DNA of 64,000 nucleotides from Butyrivibrio fibrisolvens. Its GTDB lineage: Bacteria > Bacillota > Clostridia > Lachnospirales > Lachnospiraceae. Numbering within the stretch: the stretch's first letter is position 1; every line of letters begins with the position of its first letter. Below are positions 9,291 through 19,243 of the stretch, piece by piece. The stretch lies in contig NZ_CP065800.1 in the NCBI RefSeq assembly GCF_023206215.1, positions 3,038,001 to 3,102,000 on the forward strand, given 5' to 3'. Below the pieces are notes generated by a model. The model ran no database searches, was not told the DNA's origin, and saw only the letters and a list, made by a program, of their open reading frames with translations. The translations under genes were made by a program, and so were the position numbers.

Positions 9291-10544
9291 AGTGATGCCG
9301 TCGATGATGATATCAAATGCAGGTGCAGATGCAAGCTCTGATTCGTGGAAATATCCGTCTTTTACATAATCAGCATACTTGGCATAATCTCCGCCTTCTG
9401 CGATAGCATCTTCAAGTGACTTACCGCCAACTGTGAACTTGCTGGTATCGAATACGTGAAGAGTTCCGTCTGCAAGAGCCTTCTCAACTTCTGCAACCTT
9501 ATCAGCTGTTCCCTCTGCTACTGCTGTATCATTTAAAGCTGTGATAGCAACAGCGCCGTCGTTGTAACCTGCTGTCCAGTCTGTAGGCATTGCCTCTCCG
9601 TTAAGAACAGCCTGTACTGCATATGTGTAGTAAACACCCCAGTTGTTAGTAGCTGATGTAAGAGCGCATGTAGGAGCAACTGTTGTCATATCTACGTTAT
9701 AACCTACACAAGGAACGCCTGCAGATTCACATGCTGTAGGAGCACCTGTTGTATCAGCATGCTGGCTCATAAGTACGCATCCATCAGCGATAAGTGATGT
9801 AGCAACTTCACCTTCTGCTGTCATATCAGCCCAGCTGTTAGTATACTGAACTTCCATAGTAGCTGAAGGGCATACAGATGTAACACCAAGATAGAAAGAT
9901 GTGAAACCAGAAACAACTTCTGCATAAGGATAAGCGCCTACATAACCAACCTTGGCAGCATCTTCTGTGATCTTGCCGTCAGCGATCATCTCATTGAGCT
10001 TAAGTCCTGCAACAACACCTGAAACATATCTTGCTTCGTAGATGTTGTCAAAATAGTTGTGGAAGTTAGAAAGACCTGAAGAAGCAGCCTGATAACCTGT
10101 TGCATGGCAGAACTGAATCTCAGGATATTCTGCAGCAACCTGCATAAGATAAGACTCGTGACCGAAGCTTGTTGCAAAGATAATATTACATCCCTGATCT
10201 ACCATGTCTTCAGCAGCATCTGTACAGGACTCATCTTCAGGAACAAGTGTCTTCTCGATGATCTGATCATCAGAGATACCAAGAGCAGCCTGCATCTGAT
10301 CGATACCTTCCATGTGAGCTGCTGTATATCCTTCGTTCTCATCACCGATGTAGATAACACCGATCTTGATGTCAGAAGCAGAGAGTGCCTCGCCGCCTTC
10401 AGCTTCTGCAGTGTTTTCTGCAGTGTTTTCTGCAGTATTGTCAGCACCCTTGTCTGTGCCGGCGCCATCTGATGATCCGCATCCTGCAAGCATAGATACA
10501 CATGTAGCTGCTGCAAGAACAGTGCTTAAAAGTTTCTTCTTCAT
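9276..10544 (-). CDS. BMP-family nucleoside-binding lipoprotein
   Basis: 422 residues. A lipoprotein signal peptide ends in LAGC at about residues 19-22, so it should be anchored outside the membrane. An acidic, threonine-rich linker (about 25-52) leads to the BMP/Med domain (PF02608), seen from IKIGVIYIGDENEGYTAAH and IIFATSFGHESYLMQVAAEYPEIQFCHATGY. Family members bind purine nucleosides and deliver them to YufOPQ-type transporters, which follow directly. The ribosome site AAAGGGAG precedes the ATG. The C-terminus is ITSNAK, and its last codons belong to a 10-bp tandem array. Confidence 0.94.
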   Translation of the reverse strand: MKKKLLSTVLAAATCVSMLAGCGSSDGAGTDKGADNTAENTAENTAEAEGGEALSASDIKIGVIYIGDENEGYTAAHMEGIDQMQAALGISDDQIIEKTLVPEDESCTDAAEDMVDQGCNIIFATSFGHESYLMQVAAEYPEIQFCHATGYQAASSGLSNFHNYFDNIYEARYVSGVVAGLKLNEMIADGKITEDAAKVGYVGAYPYAEVVSGFTSFYLGVTSVCPSATMEVQYTNSWADMTAEGEVATSLIADGCVLMSQHADTTGAPTACESAGVPCVGYNVDMTTVAPTCALTSATNNWGVYYTYAVQAVLNGEAMPTDWTAGYNDGAVAITALNDTAVAEGTADKVAEVEKALADGTLHVFDTSKFTVGGKSLEDAIAEGGDYAKYADYVKDGYFHESELASAPAFDIIIDGITSNAK

Positions 10545-10578
10545 AATGATCTCCCTTTCCTGGCCCTCTTAAAGCCGT

Positions 10579-10603
10579 GAGTTTAAAATATTATCTTAAA
10601 CTC
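10579..10603 (-). promoter_or_regulatory. Leader hairpin next to the BMP gene start
   Basis: The leader contains an 8-bp perfect inverted repeat GAGTTTAA/TTAAACTC with a 9-nt loop, ending about 34 bp before the start codon. It could be an RNA stem or a second protein site. It has no T-run, so it is not an ordinary terminator. Confidence 0.4.
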
Positions 10604-10652
10604 CGTTTGATTATATTTCGATGAAATCAAAATCCCCTTAAAAAACATATTA

Positions 10653-10678
10653 ATCGAGAAGGACATCACCTACTCGAT
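10653..10678 (-). promoter_or_regulatory. Leader stem-loop in the BMP operon 5' UTR
   Basis: A stem ATCGAG-T-AGG pairs with CCT-T-CTCGAT around the loop TGATGT. Six bases later comes a run of six T on the minus strand. It lies between the promoter and the start codon and could act as a weak attenuator. It does not match the purine riboswitch core. Confidence 0.4.
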
Positions 10679-10710
10679 CAAAAAATTAAGAGGTATTTAT
10701 TACGTTATCA

Positions 10711-10739
10711 AATATAAGTTCTCCGGCTACTAATGTCAA
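10711..10739 (-). promoter_or_regulatory. Promoter of the nucleoside importer operon
   Basis: On the minus strand a perfect -35 TTGACA (10734-10739) and a -10 TATATT (10711-10716) are separated by 17 bp. A start about 150 nt before the BMP ATG would give a leader containing two stem-loops. Confidence 0.75.
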
Positions 10740-10746
10740 TGGATTT

Positions 10747-10762
10747 TTGAACGACTGTTCAA
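10747..10762. promoter_or_regulatory. Putative TetR operator 1
   Basis: Perfect palindrome TTGAAC-GACT-GTTCAA, extendable by one pair on each side, ending 7 bp upstream of the -35 box of the importer promoter. Its size and symmetry fit a TetR-family dimer. A similar site is at 10801. Assignment to the operon-encoded TetR is inference. Confidence 0.5.
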
Positions 10763-10800
10763 ACAAATTTCAAAGACAAAAAGATGTATTTTTATTAATT

Positions 10801-10816
10801 TTGAACAGAAGGTCAA
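10801..10816. promoter_or_regulatory. Putative TetR operator 2
   Basis: TTGAAC-AGAA-GGTCAA, the same 6-4-6 arrangement as the site 54 bp away with one mismatch between arms. It partly overlaps the T-run of the hemZ terminator, so it may be weaker or accidental. Confidence 0.35.
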
Positions 10817-10858
10817 AAAAATCCCCCACATCAAGATCGAGGTGACCGGATGTAGGGG
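10814..10858 (-). terminator. Intrinsic terminator after hemZ
   Basis: Minus-strand stem CCCCTACATC/GATGTGGGGG (one wobble-type mismatch) is followed by a run of seven T. It closes the apt-rel-MBL-hemZ series. Confidence 0.88.
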
Positions 10859-10884
10859 ACTATTCTATTTTTTTAGGATCATTT

Positions 10885-12366
10885 TTATGAAAAGAAATCT
10901 CTCATTACAGAAGGATCGCTACTTGTATTCTCCATATACAGCTTTACATCCTTGGGATTACCTTTTCGTTCTATCCTGCTACCCTCGAAGATACGCTTGG
11001 ATACTGAACCTGAGCCTAGTGCAAGGATGCTCTGTGTCTCTTCCATGGTGATTATGTTATACAGGCACATCTTGTCCCCGCGCCCATATCCTGTATTTTC
11101 AAAATTGCCGCTTATATTCTTCTGCCTGTAGAGATAATACGGGCCAAGTCCCATACTTCTGGCACCGTCTTCTGCCACTTTCATCATGGCGGATGTGGTA
11201 TCCATACCTGCAAGGCCGTGATCTGCTACGTAGTCATAGAGTCTTGATGCTCTCTTAATGGCAAGCGAATGAACTGTAAGTTCATCAGGACGAAGCTTAG
11301 CTATCTCATCCATTGTGTACTGAACATCACTAAGCTCTTCTCCCGGAAGTCCAAGGATTATATCCATATTGATGTGATCAAATCCCGCTTCTCTGGCCAT
11401 ATAGAAAGAGTCTATGGTCTGCTGTACGCTGTGGTGACGGCCTATAAGTTCAAGCGTTCTGTCTCTCATGGTCTGAGGGTTAACAGATATCCTTGTAACT
11501 CCGCCCTTTTTCATTACTTTAAGCTTATCCATAGTAATAGAGTCAGGACGGCCTGATTCTATGGTGAATTCTCTTGAATAAGAGGTATCATAAGAGTCCT
11601 TGATCCAGCCTATAAGCTTTTCAAGCTGATAAGGTTCAAGTGTAGTAGGAGTTCCCCCGCCTATATATATGCTGTCAAGTCGCTTATCTTTAAACAAAGG
11701 AGCAGTCTCATCTATCTCTTTCTTGATGCAGTCAAGATAGTCATCAACTTTCCCCTTCCAAAGGCCTATAGGCGATGACATGAAGGAACAGTAAGCACAT
11801 CTTGTCGGGCAAAAAGGTATATTCACATAAAGGCTGTATCCTTTGCCATCCGTTGTGCCTTCAAGAAGCCTGTTCTCTCTGTGCGCTATCTCGATGCTAA
11901 GATCAGTCTTTTCATCAGAGCAGATATAGGTCTTCTTCATATAATCGCGGATCTGTATGTCGCTGTCACCACCAAGGAGCCTGTGCATAGCAATCTTAAC
12001 AGGTCTTATACCTGTAAGAGTCCCCCATGGAAGATCTTTCCCGGTCTCTTCATTAAGCGCTGTATACAAAAGGCGCTTTAAGACATTCTTTGGAGAATCC
12101 GTCATATCTGCGCTGCAGGCTTCCGATTCTCTTATACATTCCATGGAAAAAGACTTAGCTGCTCTTCCATCCCAGATAAAATCAGCATCGATATGTCCTT
12201 CATCCCAGGACAGAGTCATATCTATAGTAAGTATGATATTGGCATCTTCGGGGATCTGCCTACTTCCCTTTACAAAAACAAGGACATCCTCCTCCGGATA
12301 GAAACTTTTGACCAGAGAATGGATGTCATAAAAGTATTTCTCTTTATCTGTATATACTATAATCAT
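10885..12366 (-). CDS. hemZ: HemZ-like radical SAM coproporphyrinogen dehydrogenase
   Basis: 493 residues from the chosen ATG, which has AAGGTGAG just upstream; a GTG three codons earlier is also possible. The radical SAM cluster CPTRCAYC (cysteines at about 186, 190, 193) sits in NIPFCPTRCAYCSF, and GGGTPT follows. The extended N-terminal region of about 180 residues and the GTLTGIRPVK motif separate HemZ from HemN/HemW. The family is annotated as oxygen-independent coproporphyrinogen III oxidase; the exact role of HemZ in clostridia is uncertain because most lack full haem synthesis. It starts 5 bp after the MBL gene stop, in the conserved Firmicutes order apt-rel-MBL-hemZ. hisS, often next, is absent here. 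Confidence 0.88.
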   Translation of the reverse strand: MIIVYTDKEKYFYDIHSLVKSFYPEEDVLVFVKGSRQIPEDANIILTIDMTLSWDEGHIDADFIWDGRAAKSFSMECIRESEACSADMTDSPKNVLKRLLYTALNEETGKDLPWGTLTGIRPVKIAMHRLLGGDSDIQIRDYMKKTYICSDEKTDLSIEIAHRENRLLEGTTDGKGYSLYVNIPFCPTRCAYCSFMSSPIGLWKGKVDDYLDCIKKEIDETAPLFKDKRLDSIYIGGGTPTTLEPYQLEKLIGWIKDSYDTSYSREFTIESGRPDSITMDKLKVMKKGGVTRISVNPQTMRDRTLELIGRHHSVQQTIDSFYMAREAGFDHINMDIILGLPGEELSDVQYTMDEIAKLRPDELTVHSLAIKRASRLYDYVADHGLAGMDTTSAMMKVAEDGARSMGLGPYYLYRQKNISGNFENTGYGRGDKMCLYNIITMEETQSILALGSGSVSKRIFEGSRIERKGNPKDVKLYMENTSSDPSVMRDFFS

Positions 12367-12371
12367 AGAAC

Positions 12372-13034
12372 TCACCTTAAAAACGGATTGTAGAGCTTCT
12401 CATCTCCAATTGTAGTAGCACCGCCGTGCCCCGGATATACAATAGTATCATCAGGAAGATCAAAAAGCTTCTCGTGTACAGATCTAACCAGAGCCTGAGA
12501 ACTTCCTCCGGGGAAATCCGTACGTCCAACAGATCCTTCAAATAGAGTATCTCCGCTTATAAGGATCTTATCATCATCAAAACTGTAGCAGCAGGAACCA
12601 ACTGTATGTCCCGGTGTTCCAAGGAGCCTGCATTTAAGACCGGCAGCTTCGATTATCTCTTCATCTCTTAAAAATCTGTCAGGTTTAATCGTTATACTTT
12701 TTCCAATAAAATCATACGAAAGGTTTACTTCGGGATCTTCGCATACCGATGACTCTTTTTCCCAGCACCATATAGGAGCTCCTGAGAGCCTTTTAAGATC
12801 TGCAGCTCCGGCCATATGATCGAAGTGGCCGTGAGTTAGGAGTATGAGCTCAACCTTAAAATTCTTCTCTGTAAGCTTTTCATACAGATACTCTCCGGCG
12901 TCCGCAGGATCGAAGAAGATGCAGGGTATTGGCTCATTACTAGCACTTCTATCTTCTGTATCTTTAAAAACAAAATAACAATTGGTCTGTACGGGGCCAA
13001 GTGTTACCTGGCCAACTTTAATATTACTGTCCAT
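12372..13034 (-). CDS. MBL-fold metallohydrolase (YqgX / glyoxalase II-like)
   Basis: 220 residues from the ATG at 13034. The zinc motif THGHFDHMAG, a later GTPGHTVGS, SGDTLFEGSVGRTD and YPGHG form the full metallo-beta-lactamase set of YqgX-type thioesterases. Homologues begin close to the VGQVTLGPVQTNCYF segment, supporting this start. An ATG 39 bp upstream also fits the frame but lies within a hairpin and has no ribosome site. Neither start has a strong Shine-Dalgarno sequence. The substrate is not known for this branch; glyoxalase II-like hydrolysis is inferred. Neighbours are rel upstream and hemZ downstream. Confidence 0.85.
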   Translation of the reverse strand: MDSNIKVGQVTLGPVQTNCYFVFKDTEDRSASNEPIPCIFFDPADAGEYLYEKLTEKNFKVELILLTHGHFDHMAGAADLKRLSGAPIWCWEKESSVCEDPEVNLSYDFIGKSITIKPDRFLRDEEIIEAAGLKCRLLGTPGHTVGSCCYSFDDDKILISGDTLFEGSVGRTDFPGGSSQALVRSVHEKLFDLPDDTIVYPGHGGATTIGDEKLYNPFLR

Positions 13035-13065
13035 TAGAATGCTGATCCAATCTTTGGTATGATGC

Positions 13066-13102
13066 ACAGCCATGCCGACATTATATAAATAATGCCGGCA
13101 TG
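13066..13102 (-). other. Hairpin overlapping an alternative MBL gene start
   Basis: Minus strand GCATGCCGGCATTAT pairs with ATAATGTCGGCATGG around a short A/T loop, with two mismatches. It covers the upstream ATG of the MBL frame, which argues that translation begins downstream. No T-run follows. Confidence 0.45.
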
Positions 13103-13163
13103 CTGATATTAATTCTTAAACTATTAAAATGCTTGTCAATAGGTACTGATGCCGATATAACAG

Positions 13164-13275
13164 CCTGTTCTTATCAGTCTATTATAATCAGCCTGTTATT
13201 ATAAGACTATTCTTATAAAACTATTCTTATCAGACCATTCTTATCAGACTATTTTTATCAGACTATTCTTATCAG
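13164..13275. repeat. 14-bp minisatellite, eight units, at the rel stop codon
   Basis: Eight head-to-tail 14-bp units, consensus ACTATTCTTATCAG on the plus strand, cover 112 bp. The array begins 11 bp after the rel stop codon, and the bases joining it resemble a decayed ninth unit. On the coding strand each full unit carries TGATAA. Individual units differ by one to four bases, so the array is not very recent. It separates rel from the MBL gene. Confidence 0.9.
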
Positions 13276-13285
13276 AATGTTTGTA

Positions 13286-15571
13286 TCAGCCTGTACTTCT
13301 CTCAATATCGATGACGCTATCGATCTGTCTTAGCTTATCTGTAACTGTTACAAGCTCTTCACGGCTTGAAACCTGGAATGAAACATCCATGGTAGCAAGG
13401 CCCTGCTTACTGGTTCTTGTATTAAGAGACAGGATGCTGATGTTGTTCTCAGTAAGAATTCTTGAAACATCTGCAAGAAGGCCTCGTCTGTCGTTAGCAA
13501 AGATCTTGATGTCAGCAGTATATTTCTCAGAGCCAATAATACCATCGCTCTCCCAGCGGGCTTCTATGAGCCTGCTCTTATCTTCCATAGTCATCTCTGC
13601 AACATTGACGCAGTCACGTCTATGAATAGATACGCCTCTGCCTCTTGTTACAAAGCCAACGATATCATCTCCCGGAACAGGATTACAACATCTTGAAAAT
13701 CTTACTGCAACGTCATGAACGCCTTTAACGATAATGGCATTACCACTTCCGTTGATCCTTGCAGGTGAGTTTGAAACATTAGCTGCTGCAAGAACTTCTT
13801 CATCAGTAAGATCCTTCTTGTGATCTCTCTCATAGAGCTCACAGAGCTTGTTGACAATACCGCCTTCTTTTAAGGCTCCAAGACCTACTGCACAAAGTAC
13901 AGCATCCCAGTCGTGGAAACCATACTTGCGGATGATGATATTGATATACTCAGTTTTGGTTATATCAGAGATCTCAATACCCTTGCTCTTACAATAGTCA
14001 GCGATAAGCTCTTTACCGTGGTTAACATTCTCTTCTTTTTGCTGAGACCTGAACCACTGGTTGATCTTGTTCTTGGTAGATGTGGACTTGGCAATTGCAA
14101 GCCAGTCACGTGATGGTCCCTTGGAATTCTGAGAAGTAAGGATCTCAATACGATCACCATTTTGGATCACATAATCAATAGGAACCAGCTTACCATTAAC
14201 CTTGGCACCGATCATCTTGTTACCAACAGCTGAATGAATGCTGTATGCAAAGTCGATTGGGGTAGATCCGTTCTGAAGATTCTTGACATCACCCTGAGGA
14301 GTGAAGCAATATACATCTTCTGAAAAAAGATTCAGATCGCTCTTTAAAAGGTTCATGAACTCTCTGTTGTCGCTCATGTCCCTCTGCCACTCAAGAATCT
14401 GGCGAAGCCATACCAGCTTCTCCTCTTCCTGAGTTTCAATCTTCTTGCCATCAGATGCTTCTTTATATTTCCAGTGAGCAGCAATACCGTATTCTGCTGC
14501 TCTGTGCATATCAAAAGTTCTGATCTGTATCTCGAATGGCGCACCGTTAGGTCCTATCAGTGTCGTATGAAGAGACTGATACATATTGACCTTGGGCATA
14601 GCTATATAGTCCTTGAACCTTCCGGGGATAGGCTTGTACATCTCATGGATTATACCAAGAGCTGCATAGCAGTCCTTGACTGATTCAACGATTATCCTGA
14701 CAGCGAACAGATCATAGATCTGATCAAGAGTCTTGCCCTGATTGTGCATCTTCTTGTAAATACTGAAGAAATGCTTAACTCTTCCGTTGACTTCACCCTT
14801 GATGCCGGCTTCTTTTATAGCAGCTTCAACATCTTTGGCAATCTTCTCAACGTAGGCTTCACGCTCTTCCTTTTTCTCAGATACCTTTTCCTTAAGATCC
14901 TTATAGATATCAGGTTTGAGGTACTTAAGAGACAGATCGTCAAGCTCTACCTTGATCTTACTGATACCAAGACGCCCTGCTATAGGAGAATAGATGTCCA
15001 GCGTCTCCTGAGCTATCCTGTGCTGCTTCTCAGGCGGCATATGAGCAAGTGTTCTCATATTGTGGAGTCTGTCGGCAAGCTTTATAAGGATGACACGGAT
15101 ATCCTTGGCCATAGCCAGGAACATCTTCCTGAGGTTCTCCGCCTGCATTTCAAGCTGCTCTGCAGTCTTGTCCTTATAGTCGGCAGGAAGCTGCAGACTC
15201 TGCAACTTGGTAACACCATCTACAAGAAGTGCTACATCAGATCCAAACTGCTCATCTATCTCGTCTTTGGTGAGAATAGTGTCTTCTACGACATCATGCA
15301 AAAGCCCTGCTGCAATAGTCTCCTTATCCAGCTCCAGATCTGCAAGGATAATGGACACACACAAAGGGTGAATAATATACGGCTCTCCGGATTTGCGAAG
15401 CTGATCTTTGTGAGCTTCGCGCGCTATATTATAAGCCTTCTCGATCATGGTGATATCATCAGATGGATGATACTTCTGTACCCTGGCGATCAGACCTTCA
15501 TAAAGCCTTTCCGGTGGCTGAAACTCTTCAATTGATTCAATTTTACCGTCATCAAATCTTTGTTCTAACAT
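13286..15571 (-). CDS. rel: Bifunctional (p)ppGpp synthetase/hydrolase Rel
   Basis: 761 residues, typical for long RelA/SpoT homologues. In order: HD hydrolase domain (HD at about 92-93 in LLHDVVED), synthetase domain (GRVKHFFSIYKKM at about 263-275 and GRFKDYIAMPKVNMYQSLHTT at about 317-337), TGS domain (from about 400), a zinc-finger/CC region with RCCNPVPGDDI, and a C-terminal ACT domain. The RFKD form of the RXKD loop is that of bifunctional Rel rather than RelA. It makes and degrades (p)ppGpp during starvation. Ribosome site AGAGGGAAA. Transcribed after apt, as in many Firmicutes. Confidence 0.96.
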   Translation of the reverse strand: MLEQRFDDGKIESIEEFQPPERLYEGLIARVQKYHPSDDITMIEKAYNIAREAHKDQLRKSGEPYIIHPLCVSIILADLELDKETIAAGLLHDVVEDTILTKDEIDEQFGSDVALLVDGVTKLQSLQLPADYKDKTAEQLEMQAENLRKMFLAMAKDIRVILIKLADRLHNMRTLAHMPPEKQHRIAQETLDIYSPIAGRLGISKIKVELDDLSLKYLKPDIYKDLKEKVSEKKEEREAYVEKIAKDVEAAIKEAGIKGEVNGRVKHFFSIYKKMHNQGKTLDQIYDLFAVRIIVESVKDCYAALGIIHEMYKPIPGRFKDYIAMPKVNMYQSLHTTLIGPNGAPFEIQIRTFDMHRAAEYGIAAHWKYKEASDGKKIETQEEEKLVWLRQILEWQRDMSDNREFMNLLKSDLNLFSEDVYCFTPQGDVKNLQNGSTPIDFAYSIHSAVGNKMIGAKVNGKLVPIDYVIQNGDRIEILTSQNSKGPSRDWLAIAKSTSTKNKINQWFRSQQKEENVNHGKELIADYCKSKGIEISDITKTEYINIIIRKYGFHDWDAVLCAVGLGALKEGGIVNKLCELYERDHKKDLTDEEVLAAANVSNSPARINGSGNAIIVKGVHDVAVRFSRCCNPVPGDDIVGFVTRGRGVSIHRRDCVNVAEMTMEDKSRLIEARWESDGIIGSEKYTADIKIFANDRRGLLADVSRILTENNISILSLNTRTSKQGLATMDVSFQVSSREELVTVTDKLRQIDSVIDIERSTG

Positions 15572-15642
15572 TTTCCCTCTTGCGCCAATCTTTTAGTTTT
15601 ATAGAAAATGCATATACTTAGATCAATATCTATGAAAATGAT

Positions 15643-15698
15643 ATTAATCTCTCGAAGTTAATCACAAAATATAAATGATTAATCTCTCGGAGTTAATC
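15643..15698. repeat. Two 21-bp repeats between apt and rel
   Basis: ATTAATCTCTCGAAGTTAATC and ATTAATCTCTCGGAGTTAATC occur with a 35-bp period, and a fragment ATGATTAATC follows. Each unit has inverted ends (GATTAA/TTAATC), so each can fold. The array begins about 20 bp after the apt stop codon. Function unknown. Confidence 0.75.
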
Positions 15699-15716
15699 TT
15701 ATGATTAATCTTCCAA

Positions 15717-16241
15717 TTACTTGCCCTCGTATACGACAGCAGAATCAAGTCTGTAACCGGCGATCTTCTGTCTTCCGTTAAGTCCTGCAAGCTCCATCAT
15801 TACAAGGACACCTGCAACTTCTCCGCCGAGAGACTCAACAAGCTTGATCATAGCTTCTGTTGTTCCGCCTGTAGCGATAAGGTCATCTACGATGAGAACC
15901 TTCTGACCAGGCTTAACAGAATCCTTGTGCATCTCAAGAGTAGCCTTGCCATACTCAAGATCATAATCAATAGATACTGTCTCTGCAGGAAGCTTACCCT
16001 TCTTACGGATAAGTACAAATGGTTTGTGGAGATTATATGCAATAGGTGTTCCAAAAATGAATCCTCTAGACTCTGCTCCTACTACTACATCAAAATCAAG
16101 ATCCTTAACAAGGTCCTGCATTGTATCAATAGCAAGCTTGAGTCCATCCGGATCCTGCATTACTGTAGTGATATCCCTGAACATAATTCCTTCTTCAGGG
16201 AAGTTAGGTATTGTACGTACATAGTCTTTTAATTCTTTCAT
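15717..16241 (-). CDS. apt: Adenine phosphoribosyltransferase
   Basis: 174 residues, standard length. Family features are the N-terminal IPNFPEEGIMFRDIT, the VVGAESRGFIFG loop (about 53-64) and the PRPP loop VLIVDDLIATGGTT (about 115-128). It converts adenine and PRPP to AMP in the cytoplasm. Ribosome site GAGGAAT lies right before the ATG. It stands upstream of rel in the conserved order; recJ, a frequent upstream neighbour, is missing. Together with xpt it gives the cell salvage of adenine and xanthine. Confidence 0.97.
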   Translation of the reverse strand: MKELKDYVRTIPNFPEEGIMFRDITTVMQDPDGLKLAIDTMQDLVKDLDFDVVVGAESRGFIFGTPIAYNLHKPFVLIRKKGKLPAETVSIDYDLEYGKATLEMHKDSVKPGQKVLIVDDLIATGGTTEAMIKLVESLGGEVAGVLVMMELAGLNGRQKIAGYRLDSAVVYEGK

Positions 16242-16489
16242 TATTCCTCTTTTCCATAATCAATGAATGATTATTATAAAATGATGATAGTTTATAAAGG
16301 TGAAGGATCAAATCCTTATAATATACCTTTTAGTTAACATCATTATTTAACATATTATAGATTGTGCAATAACGTCATAATGCGCTTTCAAGAACGTGTA
16401 ATTTTCAAAATCCTTGACTTATAATGCACTTCTAATGATCACCAGTCTAAATGTTATCGCTTTTAAATAATTATTATAACATTTTACTG

Positions 16490-16522
16490 ATTATACTAGA
16501 CATATATTGGTAATTTTACCAA
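16490..16522 (-). promoter_or_regulatory. Possible apt promoter with palindromic operator
   Basis: The 487-bp gap between apt and groL has no gene. On the minus strand it shows a TATAAT (16490-16495) and, around the expected -35 position, the palindrome TTGGTAA-N2-TTACCAA (16507-16522). A repressor covering the -35 region would be a simple reading. The rest of the gap, up to the groL terminator, is A/T rich and shows nothing I can name. Confidence 0.35.
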
Positions 16523-16594
16523 GAAAACGCTTGTAAAGCAAGATACTACGCATTTTTATTATGATCACCTCATCAAAACTGCATAATATAGGGC

Positions 16595-16639
16595 AAAAAA
16601 TGCACCACGATCATATCGTATTGATATAGTCGTGGTGCA
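16595..16639 (-). terminator. Intrinsic terminator after groL
   Basis: Perfect 10-bp stem TGCACCACGA/TCGTGGTGCA with additional ATATC/GATAT pairing in the loop; the minus strand continues into six T. Confidence 0.93.
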
Positions 16640-16728
16640 AAATATATCTTAACTTATATGAAGTCTCCTGCCATTTCTATGAATGTTCAAGGTCTTCTTA
16701 AAAACTAAGAGCTTCCGCCATCAGTTAA

Positions 16729-18396
<1,668 letters not shown>

Positions 18397-18482
18397 TCAT
18401 ATAAAGACTGTTTATCATCTGTATTCCAGATCTTCTTTTTATCCGAAAACAAATAGACAAAATCTTCTTTGCAATTTTTGAT

Positions 18483-18767
18483 TTAGTCAACTGTTGCAAG
18501 AATGTCGTTCTGCTTTACAATGATGAATGTCTCTTCATCAAGCTTAACTTCTGTTCCTGCATATTTAGAATAAATGACCTTCTGTCCGACTTTAACTTCC
18601 ATCTTGACTTCTTTGCCATCAACAACTCCGCCAGGTCCAACAGCTATAACTTCAGCCTGCTGAGGTTTCTCTTTTTCCTTTCCAGGAAGAACGATTCCTG
18701 ATGCTGTTGTCTCCTCTGCTTCAAGCTGCTTTAATACAACTCTGTCTCCAAGTGGTGTTAATTTCAT
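18483..18767 (-). CDS. groS: Co-chaperonin GroES (10 kDa)
   Basis: 94 residues, the usual length. It starts MKLTPLGDRVVLKQ, has a mobile loop around ETTASGIVLPG (about 19-29) and ends with the YAGTEVKLDEETFIIVKQNDILA segment. It caps the GroEL chamber. The ribosome site AGGAGG precedes the ATG. It is the first gene of the groESL operon, about 100 bp downstream of a perfect CIRCE operator. Confidence 0.99.
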   Translation of the reverse strand: MKLTPLGDRVVLKQLEAEETTASGIVLPGKEKEKPQQAEVIAVGPGGVVDGKEVKMEVKVGQKVIYSKYAGTEVKLDEETFIIVKQNDILATVD

Positions 18768-18870
18768 GATAAAGCCTCCTTTATATAGATATATAATTTG
18801 CTTTTTTAAAGATTAACAATCATATCTGTGCTTGTTAACTTTAGACTAAAACTTAAGTCTTATAGAATTG

Positions 18871-18897
18871 TTAGCACTCAAACTCCCTGAGTGCTAA
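18871..18897 (-). promoter_or_regulatory. CIRCE operator (HrcA binding site)
   Basis: Perfect TTAGCACTC-N9-GAGTGCTAA, the standard CIRCE element. It begins about 11 bp downstream of the -10 box, so bound HrcA would block the transcription start. hrcA itself is not in the window. Confidence 0.98.
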
Positions 18898-18908
18898 CCA
18901 CAAAATAT

Positions 18909-18937
18909 ATAATAATGTTGCGGCTTTTATGTTGCAA
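18909..18937 (-). promoter_or_regulatory. groESL promoter
   Basis: Minus-strand TTGCAA (18932-18937) and TATTAT (18909-18914) with a 17-bp spacer, placed just upstream of CIRCE. A vegetative sigma-A type promoter. Confidence 0.75.
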
Positions 18938-19028
18938 ATTGATTTACAGGTGGATATTGTAGTCTTTTCTCGTAATATCTCTTATATTCTCTCGTTTTCT
19001 CTCATTTGCTTCTTGACCTTTTGTCATC

Positions 19029-19089
19029 AAAAAAGGACACCCCTTCAAACGCGCTTCCAGAGCGGCTTTGAAGATTGTGTCCTTCTTTT
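19029..19089. terminator. Bidirectional terminator-like hairpin
   Basis: AAGGACAC/GTGTCCTT outer stem with inner TTCAAA/TTTGAA pairing; T-runs follow in both directions. It lies between the metallophosphoesterase gene and the groESL promoter and would insulate the two. Confidence 0.8.
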
Positions 19090-19175
19090 ATAATCCTTTG
19101 TTTATTCTTTTTTTATTTTTGACAGGCCTTGTTATTACAAAGCTTCGAGCTCTTTATTATCTGATTTACTTGCAG

Positions 19176-19235
19176 ACTTCCCACTTACCAGACAGACTCC
19201 TACCCTTGAATCTGCGTCTGGCTTTTGTGGGAAGT
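19176..19235 (-). terminator. Stop-proximal hairpin, ACTTCC/GGAAGT type
   Basis: ACTTCCCAC pairs with GTGGGAAGT, and CCAGAC pairs with GTCTGG inside. It lies 8 bp after the metallophosphoesterase stop. On the minus strand the 3' flank GGGAAGTCTG resembles hairpins at 26913, 30342, 35930 and 55904. It lacks a good T-run. Confidence 0.6.
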
Positions 19236-19243
19236 TTAAAAAT

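Noticed and set aside
10545..10710. Purine riboswitch in the BMP operon leader
   Set aside because: The leader has two plain stem-loops but none of the conserved junction bases.
13164..13275. CRISPR array
   Set aside because: Units are 14 bp and contiguous with no unique spacers; no cas genes nearby.
14744..15535. Plus-strand 263-codon frame
   Set aside because: Antisense to rel with no ribosome site or recognisable domain.
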